In this document: positions 46,701-55,105 of the stretch, piece after piece
Layout of the letters: every line of letters starts with the position of its first letter
Numbering within the stretch: the stretch's first letter is position 1
Origin: Gammaproteobacteria bacterium
GTDB taxonomy: Bacteria; Pseudomonadota; Gammaproteobacteria; UBA6429; Thiohalophilaceae
DNA: 64,000 bases
Reading direction: 5' to 3'
Assembly: GCA_016194635.1 (NCBI GenBank)
Contig: JACQBC010000024.1
Span: forward strand, 1 to 64,000
Notes under the pieces: generated by a model
What the model saw: the letters and a program-made list of their open reading frames with translations, nothing else
Databases searched by the model: none
What the model was told of the DNA's origin: nothing
Program-made: the position numbers and the translations under genes

Positions 46701-48101
46701 AATTTAGATACTATAACTCGTCGTTATTGCGCGCAGCTGTCGCAGTTCGTGGTGTTTTCTTCCCTGGTGGCGGGACAGGGCAATGGCGGACAGGGCAATT
46801 ATGGATTTGCCAATGCGGCCATGGAACAAATTTGCCGTGAACGTCAGCGTAATGGTTATCCGGCCTTGGCGGTACAGTGGGGTCCGATCGTGGGGGCTGG
46901 GTTTGTGGAAAACAATCGGGTGATTCGTGAACGCTTCAGTCAGGATGGGGTGTTAATCCAAGATCAATCCGTTGCATCCGTTCTGGCTTCATTGGAGCAG
47001 GCTATGTTGCAGGATGCCGTGGTGGTCGGAAGTTTTCAACACCAGAAGAACCTGCAAGCCGTAGAAACGGTACCTAAAAAGCGGCTGCGTGAAAGAACGC
47101 CACAGAATGTTATCGCGGCCATTAAAGGTATTTTAGGGCTCGCAGCGGATGCGGACATACCGTTGGACAGCGCTTTATCAGAACTTGGAATGGATTCACT
47201 TATGGCCGTGGAGATTGAACAATGTCTCAAGCTAGAGTACGACATTCGAGTCAGTGTACAACGTGTACGGCATTATAGCTTGGCGCAATTAGGTGACCTG
47301 GCCAGTGATACCCTAAGCGCGGTAGCCGCTCCGAGTAAATCTTCAGTAATGACAGAAATACCGCCGAGCATTGCCGCGGCTGCGCCTATCGAACTGTATC
47401 ATGCAGCCGAGGCGAGGGATACGCACGCAGTGTATGTGGTAGCGGGATTTATGCTAGATCCCCGTCCGATGGCGGCTTCATTGGCCCTACCTACCAACCG
47501 TTGGGTATATCTAGTGCGTTATGATCGCGTTACCAACATGCAGGAACTGGTGTCGCTGTGGCGTAACCATGTACAGAATTTGTCAACCAGTATTCGCCAT
47601 ATTCAGCTTGTAGGGCATAGCGTGGGGGCTACTGTGATACAGAGGTTGCTGACACGGTTGGCCATTGGTGATATCCAACAGAGTTTATACAGCGTGTTAA
47701 TCTCACCCCCGCAGCCGGCGCTGTTTGATCACCTCAATAAGGTAACAGCCGAGGATATCGATAAGATGTCGCCAGACGAGGCCAACCACATTCTAAAGCA
47801 GTTGCCATTTTGTCCCACGGTCATCTCGTTAGAGTTAGCCGCGATTCGCGCCCAGTTGAGGTTTTTTATCGCCGATCGATTTTATCGGCAAGAGTTAGCA
47901 ACGGTAGACAAAGTGCTTCTCCCCGTAGACGATCCATTTTGCTGGACGAAATCTTATGGAAAAACCTGCGCGGCGCAGACAGAGTGTTGTGCGGGTAATC
48001 ATGCGATCGATTCCTTGGAGTTAGCAGTCCTTGAACAGGCGCTAAGTGGAGAAGCCAGGCGGACACAATCCGAACTATTTAATCTGGTTGATACAGCGTA
48101 A
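40749..48101 (+). CDS. single-chain iterative PKS/FAS with animal-FAS-like architecture
   Basis: The 2450 residues hold KS (about 1-410), MAT (490-810), DH (835-1090), methyltransferase (1150-1405), ER (1525-1845), KR (1865-2070), ACP (2115-2195) and TE-like (2215-2450) domains. Catalytic residues seen are KS Cys163, MAT Ser581 and Arg606, DH His870 and Asp1020, SAM motif from Glu1242, ER glycine loop near 1664, KR Tyr2018, ACP Ser2150, TE Ser2291 and His2418. KLKDLNQFDAAFFG, KQAHRLDPQLRLLL, LTAIQIGFIDLL, KEFRLRGYHYG and NYGFANAAMEQIC resemble animal FAS more than modular PKS. It should build a reduced, perhaps methylated chain from malonyl-CoA. The ACP needs a phosphopantetheinyl transferase encoded elsewhere. 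AAGGTG precedes the ATG. No tailoring genes adjoin. Confidence 0.93.
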   Translation: MSSTDIVIGGYSCRLPESESPTEFWTNLVNQVDMVTADDRRWPAGQMDTPARFGKLKDLNQFDAAFFGIHGKQAHRLDPQLRLLLMTGHEAIRSAGFDPHALRGSRTGVYIGACYSDALAMLGSDPQSMDGYEPSGCALSMFANRLSYSFDFHGPSQVIDTACSSSLVALDTAVRALRNNEIDYALVGGSNVILRLGGTVGFQRHQMLSPTGACHSFDAAADGFARAEGVVTLWLTRGDRARRRIAVVLGTGTNNDGFTEQGITFPNASAQARLLQNVYTQAALDPAQVRYIETHGTGTRAGDPQETQALCEVLCANRSPAQLPLLMGSVKSNMGHAEGAAGLAGLIKVVMMFEQKMIPANLHYQSPNPDIKGLVDGRLKVVDQPEPWEGGIVGVNSFGFGGSNAHVIVSDEVTRADKTQSTVPITPVAARTHTGCLQRIETIRAGITADQQSLLLALANSPLHTHAYRSCVIERADGTQATITGNNEKRPRVWFVFPGMGAQWMGMGQAMMSFEVFSQSIRCCQRALQDTQIDLVKLLTQGDDLAEDVTATFVALTAIQIGFIDLLRQAGIKPEGMVGHSAGEIACAYADGALTIEQSIQTAYWRGRCVSDEPAVRGCMLVATLDWENATRYCNKNLTLACYNSSSSVTFSGAERAIHELLATLQLQDIEASLVRTNGIAFHSAAMTRVGPNLQQALSHVITRPVTRSSRWISTAPDLAMGGSIAECSADYFVANLVRPVCFAQALQQIPTGSVVIEIGAHALMGQAITHTVPAVKHIACMLKNRQTPEVWFDALAQLYVAGVDVDWTALYPARYPLTTACAIPHLTDWDLTQRWDVPTNAQYQTNSSNAVTKYKIDLTSAEYNFITDHKVQDKILFPGMGYLWLVWRHVADLQQTRYQQLPVVFHDVKFSQALVLSAEVSTSLTIQYLPGSGYFELRVDQEIIATGRVAVGADAIDKRATPLYASHNSIRTLTTQDVYKEFRLRGYHYGTAFQGIRYASLEGDHAQVAWGGNWVTYLDSILQTSLIGLGRGTRIPTALQRLTIDPTVALSPLCAVYINTRLNRIYAPGVVVEDCKTSELSSPLPQPPPLREFSFIPYTQIITPDPIHDPAFMANMDLIVRYTISNALRALETAKQPLPEHLQRLHSLLAPHRCVEPRPDEVYALASQQDVIYIRLAMHVFSDHDVLLTRPMEHIVSFSEYKSFYSDDRFFAYLINDRFMGTMVDMLFENVTYQRPLRVCEIGAGTGGLTRYILPRLRSRQDTYFVTDITTGFFESLKLQLTAFDAVTQYLRWDINQPAAELIKGVDVIVGSNVLHAAPNLRQALANIHDALNDGGFLLLHEITYWVLPVLAMWGFIDQLWRFSDPEDRSTGAFLDVKKWQELVCDCGFELVALSDHQPVISLVCFRKVPLQTTRQSLRLSGDWALDLPAIQSGLQQAQADNKYRLWIEADAKTGAGLVGLIASLRKEPGGDALRCLYADDLATITPAQREQWYRQDRVFNIVQQEQVGYYGYLPLAATPPIKNNNVQVALGQRGDLSSLHWQSSPGHELGYEIETYYLALNYKDVMIASGRLDPNVFGAHQEAYLGGEFSGITRHGTRVMGFINQSFHSHLTRADNPFVVEVPDDWTLAQAATVPVAYLTAYLALLLRAKLQSGEKVLIHTGAGALGQAAIRIALSVGAEVFTTVGTPEKRRFIRNSFPMIPEDHIGSSRDSSFVDQFLTATAQAGMDVILNSLADNLLRDNFPLLRRYGRFVEVGKYDMMVNNKLGMEMFLRDISVFGVGLNNVARGDNAEAATLIACFNQGLDSGVIQPLGYSVFNPDQLVEAFRTMARGQHMGKLLIRMCDTSERTCPTILAKPRYWCDPSKAYLITGGLGGLGLELAQWLIERGAKHLILTHRAATQTFNGYQSYRLFVWQQQGISVVRSGVNVADIEQTEALIRAIEAERPLAGIFHLAMVLRDALTINQTATDYAAVISVKQQGARNLDTITRRYCAQLSQFVVFSSLVAGQGNGGQGNYGFANAAMEQICRERQRNGYPALAVQWGPIVGAGFVENNRVIRERFSQDGVLIQDQSVASVLASLEQAMLQDAVVVGSFQHQKNLQAVETVPKKRLRERTPQNVIAAIKGILGLAADADIPLDSALSELGMDSLMAVEIEQCLKLEYDIRVSVQRVRHYSLAQLGDLASDTLSAVAAPSKSSVMTEIPPSIAAAAPIELYHAAEARDTHAVYVVAGFMLDPRPMAASLALPTNRWVYLVRYDRVTNMQELVSLWRNHVQNLSTSIRHIQLVGHSVGATVIQRLLTRLAIGDIQQSLYSVLISPPQPALFDHLNKVTAEDIDKMSPDEANHILKQLPFCPTVISLELAAIRAQLRFFIADRFYRQELATVDKVLLPVDDPFCWTKSYGKTCAAQTECCAGNHAIDSLELAVLEQALSGEARRTQSELFNLVDTA

Positions 48102-48171
48102 GTGAGAAACACGATCTATTATGGCATCAATGCCGCCATCGGCAGGGATTCCGTCGTGGTGACGGGATGGT

Positions 48172-48870
48172 TCATTTGCGCTGGATAATCTCGTGTAGCC
48201 TGACGAGATAACAGGATTTGCCGTACCAAAAAATATTTCGCGTACTGATTTCCAGGATCCGATCATTGATGGTTTGCTGGTGGGTGTTTAGCAGACTAGT
48301 CGGTACCGGTAGAGGTTGGCCGATCATTGCCTGAATCTTCTTGTTTATTAACCTCAAGGCACTTTTATTTGCTTCAATGACACAATGATTGTTATCGAGC
48401 ACAATCAGCCCATCCGGGTTGATATCCAACAATAGATGTGTTTGAGCGCGAAACCGATGCCGTTCCAACGCCAAGCTGATGATGCTGTGCAATTTCTTAG
48501 GCAAGGCATTTTCTTTAATGACATATTCATCGGCACCGGCCTCGAGGGTGCGCAAGGCCAGTGCTTGGTCATCCAAACCGGAAATAACAATGCTCAGCAT
48601 GCTGGGATTAAGCTTGTGGATTCGTTCAACAATCTCAACCCCGCAGGCATCGGGTACATGCATATCCATTAGCACGACGTCGAACAGGGCATTTTCCAAT
48701 TTGTTACAGGCAGCATGTAGGGTGGTCACGTGTTCGATAGTGTAGACGCCGGTGTCGCCTAAATAGGCGGTGACTAGAAATGCAAAACCCGGATCATCTT
48801 CCAGCAAGAGGACATTGAGGCGCCCAGTGGTTGGTTGTTCTAACGAATGCTGCGCGGGAAAGTGGTTCAT
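48172..48870 (-). CDS. response regulator with PAS-like C-terminal part
   Basis: The 232-residue protein has a receiver domain (about 18-140; LLLEDDPGFAFLV, acceptor Asp in VVLMDMHVPDACG, and YVIKENAL with the conserved Lys). The C-terminal 90 residues (LLLDINPDGLIVLDNNHCVIEANKSALRLI) look like a PAS fold truncated at its end. There is no DNA-binding or enzymatic output. It may act as an adaptor in a phosphorelay. It is convergent with the megasynthase gene; the 70 bases between them contain no clear terminator. Confidence 0.8.
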   Translation of the reverse strand: MNHFPAQHSLEQPTTGRLNVLLLEDDPGFAFLVTAYLGDTGVYTIEHVTTLHAACNKLENALFDVVLMDMHVPDACGVEIVERIHKLNPSMLSIVISGLDDQALALRTLEAGADEYVIKENALPKKLHSIISLALERHRFRAQTHLLLDINPDGLIVLDNNHCVIEANKSALRLINKKIQAMIGQPLPVPTSLLNTHQQTINDRILEISTRNIFWYGKSCYLVRLHEIIQRK

Positions 48871-49535
48871 GCAAGATACCTGGTAAGAAAGCAGCCGGTT
48901 GATGCCTAAAGCCCAAATGCGAGATTGGGTAGGAGGATTATCGGTTAGAAAAGTCGGTTTATTTAGCGAAATAGGCGGGTTCTTATTCGGTTCGATGCCG
49001 GCGCTAAGCGCCGAAATATCTATAGCATATTGAAAATAAAGATGAAAACCCGCGTATCGCGGTGCGCCGTGGGGTGATAGAGCAAAGAGATTAGGTGGTA
49101 GTGGTTATCCCTCGTGAGGATTACCAATGTATTGGTGCGGGTGTGGCGGAGAGCTTAGGCCAGTGCCTATCCAGGTCTTGCTGGATGGATTCAATATTTT
49201 TAACCCGCTATTAATACGATGTTGTATGCCTAAAAATCTGTTTCGCGGCCTGCATACAGTGCTAGTTACCCTACGAATCGGCTCGGTAATGTTTCAAGTT
49301 ATTCAGAATTTCTACCGGTCGGCCGTTAACCGATAAGCAGGAGTTCTGGCAGGGGGATTTGCTCACTGCACGAGGGTGATACTATGCTCGTGCATTATCA
49401 GTAAAAAAAGTACAGGAAAGTGTTGCGAGGTGAATCCTATATTTTTTATAATATCAGTATCTCCTAATATACTTTACTAGCACAGTAGGGTTTTATTAGC
49501 TATCCACATGATTTAATTGACATTTAGGAGTCGCT
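48871..49535. other. intergenic region upstream of the cbb3 operon
   Basis: About 660 bases lie between the response regulator and ccoN. I looked for an FNR-type TTGAT-N4-ATCAA box and did not find one. The last 150 bases are AT-rich and probably hold the ccoN promoter. AGGAG precedes the ATG. Short frames here show no family resemblance. Confidence 0.55.
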
Positions 49536-50990
49536 ATGGCGATCAGCAGTGTTTCAGTCCAAGAACACTATAACTACCACATCATCAAGAAATTCGTGGT
49601 GATGTCCCTGATCTGGGGCCTGTTGGGGATGTTCACCGGGGTTTACATCGGTTTTGAACTGGCCTGGCCCGCTTTAAATATGGATATTGCTGAAATTACC
49701 TTCGGCCGGTTACGGCCGGTGCACACCACCCTGGTGATCTTCGGGTTTGGCGGCAGTGCCTTATTCGCCACCTCGTATTATGTGGTGCAACGCACCTGCC
49801 AGGTGCGGTTATACAGCGACGTCATGGCCAACCTCACCTTTTGGGGTTGGCAGGCCGCGGTGGCCTTATCGGCGATCGGTTATATGAACGGTTATACCCA
49901 ATCGCGAGAATACGCCGAGATGGTTTGGCCGGTGGATATTTTGATTGCCGTGGTCTGGATAATTTATTTCCTAGTGTATGTATTGACGGTACGACGCCGT
50001 ACTCAACCGCATATCTATGTCGCGAATTGGTTTTACATCGCGTTTATTCTCGCCACCGCTATCCTGCATATTTTTAATAACATCGAAGTGCCCGTCAGTT
50101 TATTTAGTTTGAAGTCCTATAGTTTGCACGCCGGTGTGCAAGATGCCATGACTCAATGGTGGTACGGGCACAATGCGGTGGGGTTTTTCTTAACGGCAGC
50201 TTTCTTGGGCATGATGTACTACTTTGTCCCCAAACAAGCGGGCCGCCCGGTGTATTCGTATCGCTTGTCGATCATCCATTTCTGGGCCTTGATCTTCTTA
50301 TATATGTGGGTCGGCGCGCACCATTTGCATTGGACCGCATTACCGGATTGGACCTCCACCCTGGCGGCGACTTTTTCGATCTTATTATTATTACCCTCGT
50401 GGGGCGGCATGATCAACGGCATCATGACCTTGTCAGGCGCGTGGGAGAAATTGCAAACCGATCCGGTAATTCGTTTCTTGATCGTCGCGTTATCGTTTTA
50501 CGGGATGGCGACCTTTGAAGGTCCGTTGATGTCGCTCAAGAGTGTTAATGCCTTGTCGCATTACACCGACTGGACCATCGGACATGTACATTCCGGTGCG
50601 CTGGGTTGGGTCGCGATGATTTCAATCGGATCGTTTTATCACCTCATCCCGCGTCTATGGGAAACCAAGTTGTGGAGCACACGCTTGGTATTCACGCATT
50701 TCTGGCTCGCCACCATCGGCATTGTGTTATACATCAGTTCGATGTGGGTGGCCGGGATCGGTCAAGCCTTGATGCTGCGTGGCTTCGATGAATACGGCAA
50801 CCTGGCATATACTTTTGTTGAAACCATTGAATTTTTATTTAAGCCCTATGTGGCGCGCGGCATTGGCGGGGTGTTCTTCCTATCGGGCATGGTGTTGATG
50901 GCGATCAACACCTTCATGACAGTGCGCCAGGGTTACCGTGATCGCGCACTGCTGGACGCCAAGCTCGTCGCGAAACTGGCCCGCGCCTAA
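49536..50990 (+). CDS. ccoN: cbb3-type cytochrome c oxidase subunit I
   Basis: The 484-residue membrane protein has about twelve transmembrane segments. The haem-copper ligands are visible: the histidine in [14 protein letters not shown] for low-spin haem b, the active-site histidines in YGHNAVGFF and VGAHHLHW, and the helix with [11 protein letters not shown]. It reduces O2 to water at the binuclear haem b3-CuB centre in the inner membrane. It heads the operon ccoNOQP-ccoGHIS, which has the standard order. High-affinity oxidases of this type are used under low oxygen. Confidence 0.97.
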   Translation: MAISSVSVQEHYNYHIIKKFVVMSLIWGLLGMFTGVYIGFELAWPALNMDIAEITFGRLRPVHTTLVIFGFGGSALFATSYYVVQRTCQVRLYSDVMANLTFWGWQAAVALSAIGYMNGYTQSREYAEMVWPVDILIAVVWIIYFLVYVLTVRRRTQPHIYVANWFYIAFILATAILHIFNNIEVPVSLFSLKSYSLHAGVQDAMTQWWYGHNAVGFFLTAAFLGMMYYFVPKQAGRPVYSYRLSIIHFWALIFLYMWVGAHHLHWTALPDWTSTLAATFSILLLLPSWGGMINGIMTLSGAWEKLQTDPVIRFLIVALSFYGMATFEGPLMSLKSVNALSHYTDWTIGHVHSGALGWVAMISIGSFYHLIPRLWETKLWSTRLVFTHFWLATIGIVLYISSMWVAGIGQALMLRGFDEYGNLAYTFVETIEFLFKPYVARGIGGVFFLSGMVLMAINTFMTVRQGYRDRALLDAKLVAKLARA

Positions 50991-51009
50991 GTTCTAGGAG
51001 TTATTAGCA

Positions 51010-51759
51010 ATGAAACATGAAACGATTGAAACCAATGCCGGTTGGTTGATTGTCTTGACGCTGATAGTGATTAGCGTCGCGGGCTTGGTGGAAATCCTGC
51101 CGCTGTATTTTATCGATGACACAGTGGAAAAGGTTGAAGTCGGCGGTATTGAAACGGTGCGCCCCTATACACCCTTGGAATTGGCCGGCCGGGATATTTA
51201 TCAACGCGAAGGCTGTTACCTGTGCCATTCACAAATGATCCGTCCCTTCCGCGATGAAAAGTTACGTTATGGGCATTATTCGCTGGCAGCAGAATCAAAA
51301 TACGATCATCCTTTTCAGTGGGGCTCAAAACGTACCGGCCCGGATCTGGCGCGGGTCGGTGGCAAATATTCCAACGAGTGGCACGCGCAGCATTTGACCA
51401 ATCCCCGCTCGGTAGTGAAAGAATCCATCATGCCCAATTATCCCTGGCTGGCGAAAACCGATTTAGATTACAGCGATATCGCCGACAAAATGCGCGCCTT
51501 AAGACATGTCGGTGTACCCTACTCACTGTCCAAGCAAGAATTCGACAACAATGTCCGCCGCTTTGGCAAGGATGTGGCGCAACAACTGGAAATTAGCTCC
51601 GCCGAAGACAACTTGATTGCCCAGGCCGAAGCCAAGAATTACGACGGTAATCGTGACAATCTATCCGAGCTGGATGCCTTGGTGGCCTATTTGCAGGTAC
51701 TAGGCACGATGGTGGATTTCAGTAAATTCGATGATGGGTATTTTTCAAAGTTTCGTTAG
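51010..51759 (+). CDS. ccoO: cbb3 oxidase mono-haem cytochrome c subunit II
   Basis: The 249-residue protein has one N-terminal membrane anchor (about 12-35) and a periplasmic domain with a single haem c site, [15 protein letters not shown], plus a distal Met ligand region (IMPNYPWL). It receives electrons from CcoP and passes them to CcoN. The gene lies 19 bases downstream of ccoN. Length is usual for the family (about 200-250). Confidence 0.95.
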   Translation: MKHETIETNAGWLIVLTLIVISVAGLVEILPLYFIDDTVEKVEVGGIETVRPYTPLELAGRDIYQREGCYLCHSQMIRPFRDEKLRYGHYSLAAESKYDHPFQWGSKRTGPDLARVGGKYSNEWHAQHLTNPRSVVKESIMPNYPWLAKTDLDYSDIADKMRALRHVGVPYSLSKQEFDNNVRRFGKDVAQQLEISSAEDNLIAQAEAKNYDGNRDNLSELDALVAYLQVLGTMVDFSKFDDGYFSKFR

Positions 51760-51769
51760 GCGAGCAGCA

Positions 51770-51982
51770 ATGATGCGCGAATGGTTTGACTGGTTCACTC
51801 ACATGGAAAATACCAAGCCACTGGCCTTGGTGATGATGTCCACGGCGTTTGTCGGCGTGCTGCTCTACGTGTTTAGCAATCGTAAACGTAGCGCGCGTTT
51901 AGAAACTTATAAATATATACCGCTCGATGATGATGTAGTCGCAGCGGATCACGACACAGGTACACACCATGAGCAACGATAA
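51770..51982 (+). CDS. ccoQ: cbb3 oxidase small subunit IV
   Basis: The 70-residue protein starts at the ATG at 51770. It has a single transmembrane helix (about 14-33) and a charged C-terminus, as in CcoQ/FixQ. It stabilises the interaction of CcoP with the core. Its end overlaps the ccoP start by 14 bases, indicating coupled translation. The acidic tail is longer than in some relatives. Confidence 0.88.
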   Translation: MMREWFDWFTHMENTKPLALVMMSTAFVGVLLYVFSNRKRSARLETYKYIPLDDDVVAADHDTGTHHEQR

Positions 51983-52883
51983 GCAACCCCACAGCGCGCA
52001 AACCACCGGCCATGCGTGGGATGGGGATATTCAAGAATTCAATAATCCCTTGCCACGCTGGTGGCTATGGGGATTTTATGCCACGGTAGTGTTTGCAATA
52101 GTCTATTGGATCTTGTATCCCGCCTGGCCGATCGGCAAAACCTATACCAAGGGCATGTTCAATAACATCGAATACACTACCGCGCAGGGTCAACACGTGG
52201 TGACGCATTGGAATACCCGTGCCGTGTACGAACGAGAAATGCAGTTTGCACGGCAGCAACAGGCCGGTATTCTCAAGACATTGGATCAATCCAGTTTTGA
52301 CGATATCGTCAAGGACCCGCAAAAGTTGGGCTTCGCCAAATCCATGGCCAAGGTGTTATTCGCGGATAATTGCCAGGCTTGCCATCAAGCCGGTGGTGCC
52401 GGGATCGTCGGGCGTTATCCCAACCTGGCGGATGATGATTGGTTATGGGGCGGGAGTTTCGCGCAAATTGAAAATACCATCCGCGAAGGCCATACTGGCA
52501 TGATGCCAAGCTTTAAGACGCGTTTAAGCCGCGCGCAAATTAACGCGGTCAGTGAATACGTTTTATCATTATCCGGACAGGCCAGCGATACGGATCTGGT
52601 GAAACAAGGTCAGGCGATTTTTGAAGGCGAGGGCGGTTGTGTCGCCTGCCATACCAAGGCCGGCACGGGCAATATAGCCATGGGTTCCGCCAATTTAACC
52701 GACCAGATCTGGACCATCGCCAAGGTGGCAAGCGCCAAGAACCCGCAGGAAAAACGCGCCGCGGTGTATTCTGTGGTGGAAAATGGTGTGACCCGAACCA
52801 TGCCCACCTGGAAAGATCGTTTATCCCCCACTGAAATCAAAGTACTCGCCCTCTATGTGCATGAATTAGGCGGCGGGAAGTAA
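51969..52883 (+). CDS. ccoP: cbb3 oxidase di-haem cytochrome c subunit III
   Basis: The 304-residue protein has an N-terminal anchor (about 37-57), WDGDIQEFNNPLPRWW, and two haem c sites, NCQACHQ and GCVACHT, with matching Met ligands (GMMPSF, TMPTWKDRL). It is the entry point of electrons from soluble cytochromes c. It completes the oxidase core; the assembly genes follow directly. Confidence 0.96.
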   Translation: MSNDKQPHSAQTTGHAWDGDIQEFNNPLPRWWLWGFYATVVFAIVYWILYPAWPIGKTYTKGMFNNIEYTTAQGQHVVTHWNTRAVYEREMQFARQQQAGILKTLDQSSFDDIVKDPQKLGFAKSMAKVLFADNCQACHQAGGAGIVGRYPNLADDDWLWGGSFAQIENTIREGHTGMMPSFKTRLSRAQINAVSEYVLSLSGQASDTDLVKQGQAIFEGEGGCVACHTKAGTGNIAMGSANLTDQIWTIAKVASAKNPQEKRAAVYSVVENGVTRTMPTWKDRLSPTEIKVLALYVHELGGGK

Positions 52884-52894
52884 TCCGGAGTGCA

Positions 52895-54289
52895 GTGACT
52901 AGCGCAAGCATTATTCAAACACCGATCATCCCGCGTTCGGTGCGAGGGCATTACCGCACCATTAAATACCTGATTTTGTTCTTTGCCTACGGGATTTATT
53001 TTTCCCTGCCCTGGTTACCCTGGCAACGCGCTCACGGCCCTAACCAGGCGATCCTGTTCGACATCATCAATCGTAAATTTTATATTTTTGACCTGGTGGT
53101 GTACGCCCAGGATATTTTCTGGCTGGCCGGATTTTTGATCATCGCGGCGCTGTTATTATTTTTCGTCACGGGGATCGCCGGGCGGGTATTTTGCGGCTAT
53201 TTTTGTTTCCAGACCCTATGGACCGATGTGTTTTTATTGATCGAGCAGTGGGTGCAGGGCGAGCGTAACGCGCGGATCAAGCTCGCCTGTGGACCGTGGG
53301 GCCTCACTAAATTTTTTAAGCTGAGTCTTACCTGGGTTTTATGGTTGGGCGTGGCCTGGTTAACCGGTTTTTCCTTTGTCTTGTATTGGGGAGAAGCGCC
53401 ACGGTTGTTCGTGGATTTTTTTCATGGCGCCGCGCCGTTCCCCGCCTATGCTACGACCGTATTTCTAACCACCAGTACCTTTGTCATGGCGGGTTTAGCC
53501 CGTGAACAAGTCTGTACGTATATGTGCCCTTACGCACGCTTTCAAAGCGCCATGGTGGATCAACATACCGTGGTGGTGGCCTATGATTCAATCCGCGGTG
53601 AAGGCGCGCGCGGGCGGCATAAGCCTGATAAGAACTTTTTGACCCGTGAGCAGCGCGAACAAAAAGGCCACGGTGATTGTATCGATTGCGGCTATTGCGT
53701 ACAGGTTTGTCCGGCCGGTATTGACATACGCAATGGCCTGCAATACCAATGTATTTCCTGCGCTTTGTGCATCGACGCGTGTAACAGCATTATGTCGGCG
53801 ACCGGATTTCCACGCGGTTTAATTCGCTATAGCGCGCAACAACCGACGCGTACTCCCGCCTGGCGGCGTCCCAAAACCGTGGGTTACGGCGCGGTGTTAA
53901 GCTTGGCGTCGGCTTGGTTAATCTGGAGTATCAGTACCCGCACACCGGTTGAGTTGCAACTCGAACAGATCCGGCAGCCGTTATTCGTGGTACTGGCCGA
54001 TGGGCGGGTGCAAAACCACTATACACTCAAAGTTAATAATAAGACCGCGCTAGCGGCGTCCTACCGTATCGATTTGCAAGGAATGAATGCCGATTGGGAG
54101 GCGCGGCCACAACGCGACGTAAGACTGGGTCCCGAGCAGAGTGTGCTGGTGGATGTATTAGTACGCATGCCAGCGGAACATCCTGTGACTGGACGGCAAG
54201 AATTCACTATGACGATTACCGGTGAAGGTCAATTGCAAGATGTCATGAAACACCACACGGTTAATTTCTTCTGGCCTGGAGGGGGTTAA
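52895..54289 (+). CDS. ccoG: cbb3 assembly protein, polyferredoxin
   Basis: The 464-residue membrane protein has about five transmembrane segments and two 4Fe-4S motifs (CIDCGYCVQVCP, CISCALCIDACN). CcoG is a copper reductase-type factor needed to assemble the CuB site. It starts at GTG with CGGAG upstream, directly after ccoP. The C-terminal 120 residues form an immunoglobulin-like periplasmic part, as in other CcoG/RdxA proteins. Confidence 0.93.
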   Translation: MTSASIIQTPIIPRSVRGHYRTIKYLILFFAYGIYFSLPWLPWQRAHGPNQAILFDIINRKFYIFDLVVYAQDIFWLAGFLIIAALLLFFVTGIAGRVFCGYFCFQTLWTDVFLLIEQWVQGERNARIKLACGPWGLTKFFKLSLTWVLWLGVAWLTGFSFVLYWGEAPRLFVDFFHGAAPFPAYATTVFLTTSTFVMAGLAREQVCTYMCPYARFQSAMVDQHTVVVAYDSIRGEGARGRHKPDKNFLTREQREQKGHGDCIDCGYCVQVCPAGIDIRNGLQYQCISCALCIDACNSIMSATGFPRGLIRYSAQQPTRTPAWRRPKTVGYGAVLSLASAWLIWSISTRTPVELQLEQIRQPLFVVLADGRVQNHYTLKVNNKTALAASYRIDLQGMNADWEARPQRDVRLGPEQSVLVDVLVRMPAEHPVTGRQEFTMTITGEGQLQDVMKHHTVNFFWPGGG

Positions 54290-55105
54290 GTGCAAGATTT
54301 ATTGTTGAGCCTGCCGATCGGCGTAGTACTCATTACCCTGGTGTTTATAACGTTGCGGCGCGGGTGGAAATTGCCCACGGTAACGATCGCCGTAGGCTTG
54401 GTTGTGGGAGTGATGGGGCTATTGGGGATCATCGGGGCTCTGGCCTGGCCTGGACTTGATGTGTTCGCTATGCTCCTGGCGGTGTATTTATTGACAATTT
54501 ATATCAATGCTTTGCTGTGGCAAACGTCCGCGACAGCGAGCGAAACAACCCCTCGTCGCCACTGGGCGCCGCTGTTATTGATCAGTTTTTTCGGTTTTGT
54601 GATCGCCATTAATTTATTATTTTTAGTGTTGGCCGATGTAGGCACCGACAGTATCATCGGCCGCTGGTTGTTACCCTCCAAACATCCTGGTGAGGTTGTG
54701 AGTTCGATCTTTCCTGGAACAGTGGCGCACGATTACCGCGAAAAAGAAGACCAATTTAACCAATACCAACAATTGCGTGACCAACAGCGCGTTGTGGGTT
54801 GGAAGCTGCACTATGGCTGGAAGGTATCGCCGCTAGAAAACACACTGGCCAGATTTGAATTAAACCTCCGGGATAAAAATGCCCAGCCTGTGCGCGCCGA
54901 TAAAATTCAGGGTGTATTCTATTTCCCAGGGGATGCCCGCCTGGATACCTCGTTTACTATGCAGGCCGTGGCGGATGGAAACTATCAGGCGGAGCTGCGT
55001 TTGCCGCATGCGGGACGATGGGATTTGGTGTTGTTGATCCAGCGCGGCACGGATCAACACGAAGTGCGTGCCAGCACCGATGTTGGAAAACTCCAAGCCC
55101 CATGA
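54290..55105 (+). CDS. ccoH: FixH-like cbb3 assembly protein with extra membrane N-terminus
   Basis: The 271-residue protein begins at GTG directly after the ccoG stop. The C-terminal part (about 95-271) is FixH-like: a membrane helix, then a periplasmic domain with FELNLRDKNAQPVR and PHAGRWDLVLLIQRG. The first 90 residues contain about three additional transmembrane segments not found in standard FixH (about 150-170 residues). FixH/CcoH is a structural or assembly partner of the oxidase. It overlaps ccoI by four bases. Confidence 0.85.
   Translation: MQDLLLSLPIGVVLITLVFITLRRGWKLPTVTIAVGLVVGVMGLLGIIGALAWPGLDVFAMLLAVYLLTIYINALLWQTSATASETTPRRHWAPLLLISFFGFVIAINLLFLVLADVGTDSIIGRWLLPSKHPGEVVSSIFPGTVAHDYREKEDQFNQYQQLRDQQRVVGWKLHYGWKVSPLENTLARFELNLRDKNAQPVRADKIQGVFYFPGDARLDTSFTMQAVADGNYQAELRLPHAGRWDLVLLIQRGTDQHEVRASTDVGKLQAP

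Noticed and set aside
40749-48101. Eukaryotic contamination as source of the megasynthase
   Set aside because: Uninterrupted reading frame, bacterial ribosome site, and bacterial genes on both sides with the same composition argue against it, though read-level checking would be decisive.
49127-49336. 69-codon frame upstream of ccoN
   Set aside because: No ribosome site, no recognisable motif, Cys-rich N-terminus typical of chance frames.
49340-49535. FNR/ANR box upstream of ccoN
   Set aside because: I searched for TTGAT-N4-ATCAA and found no acceptable match.
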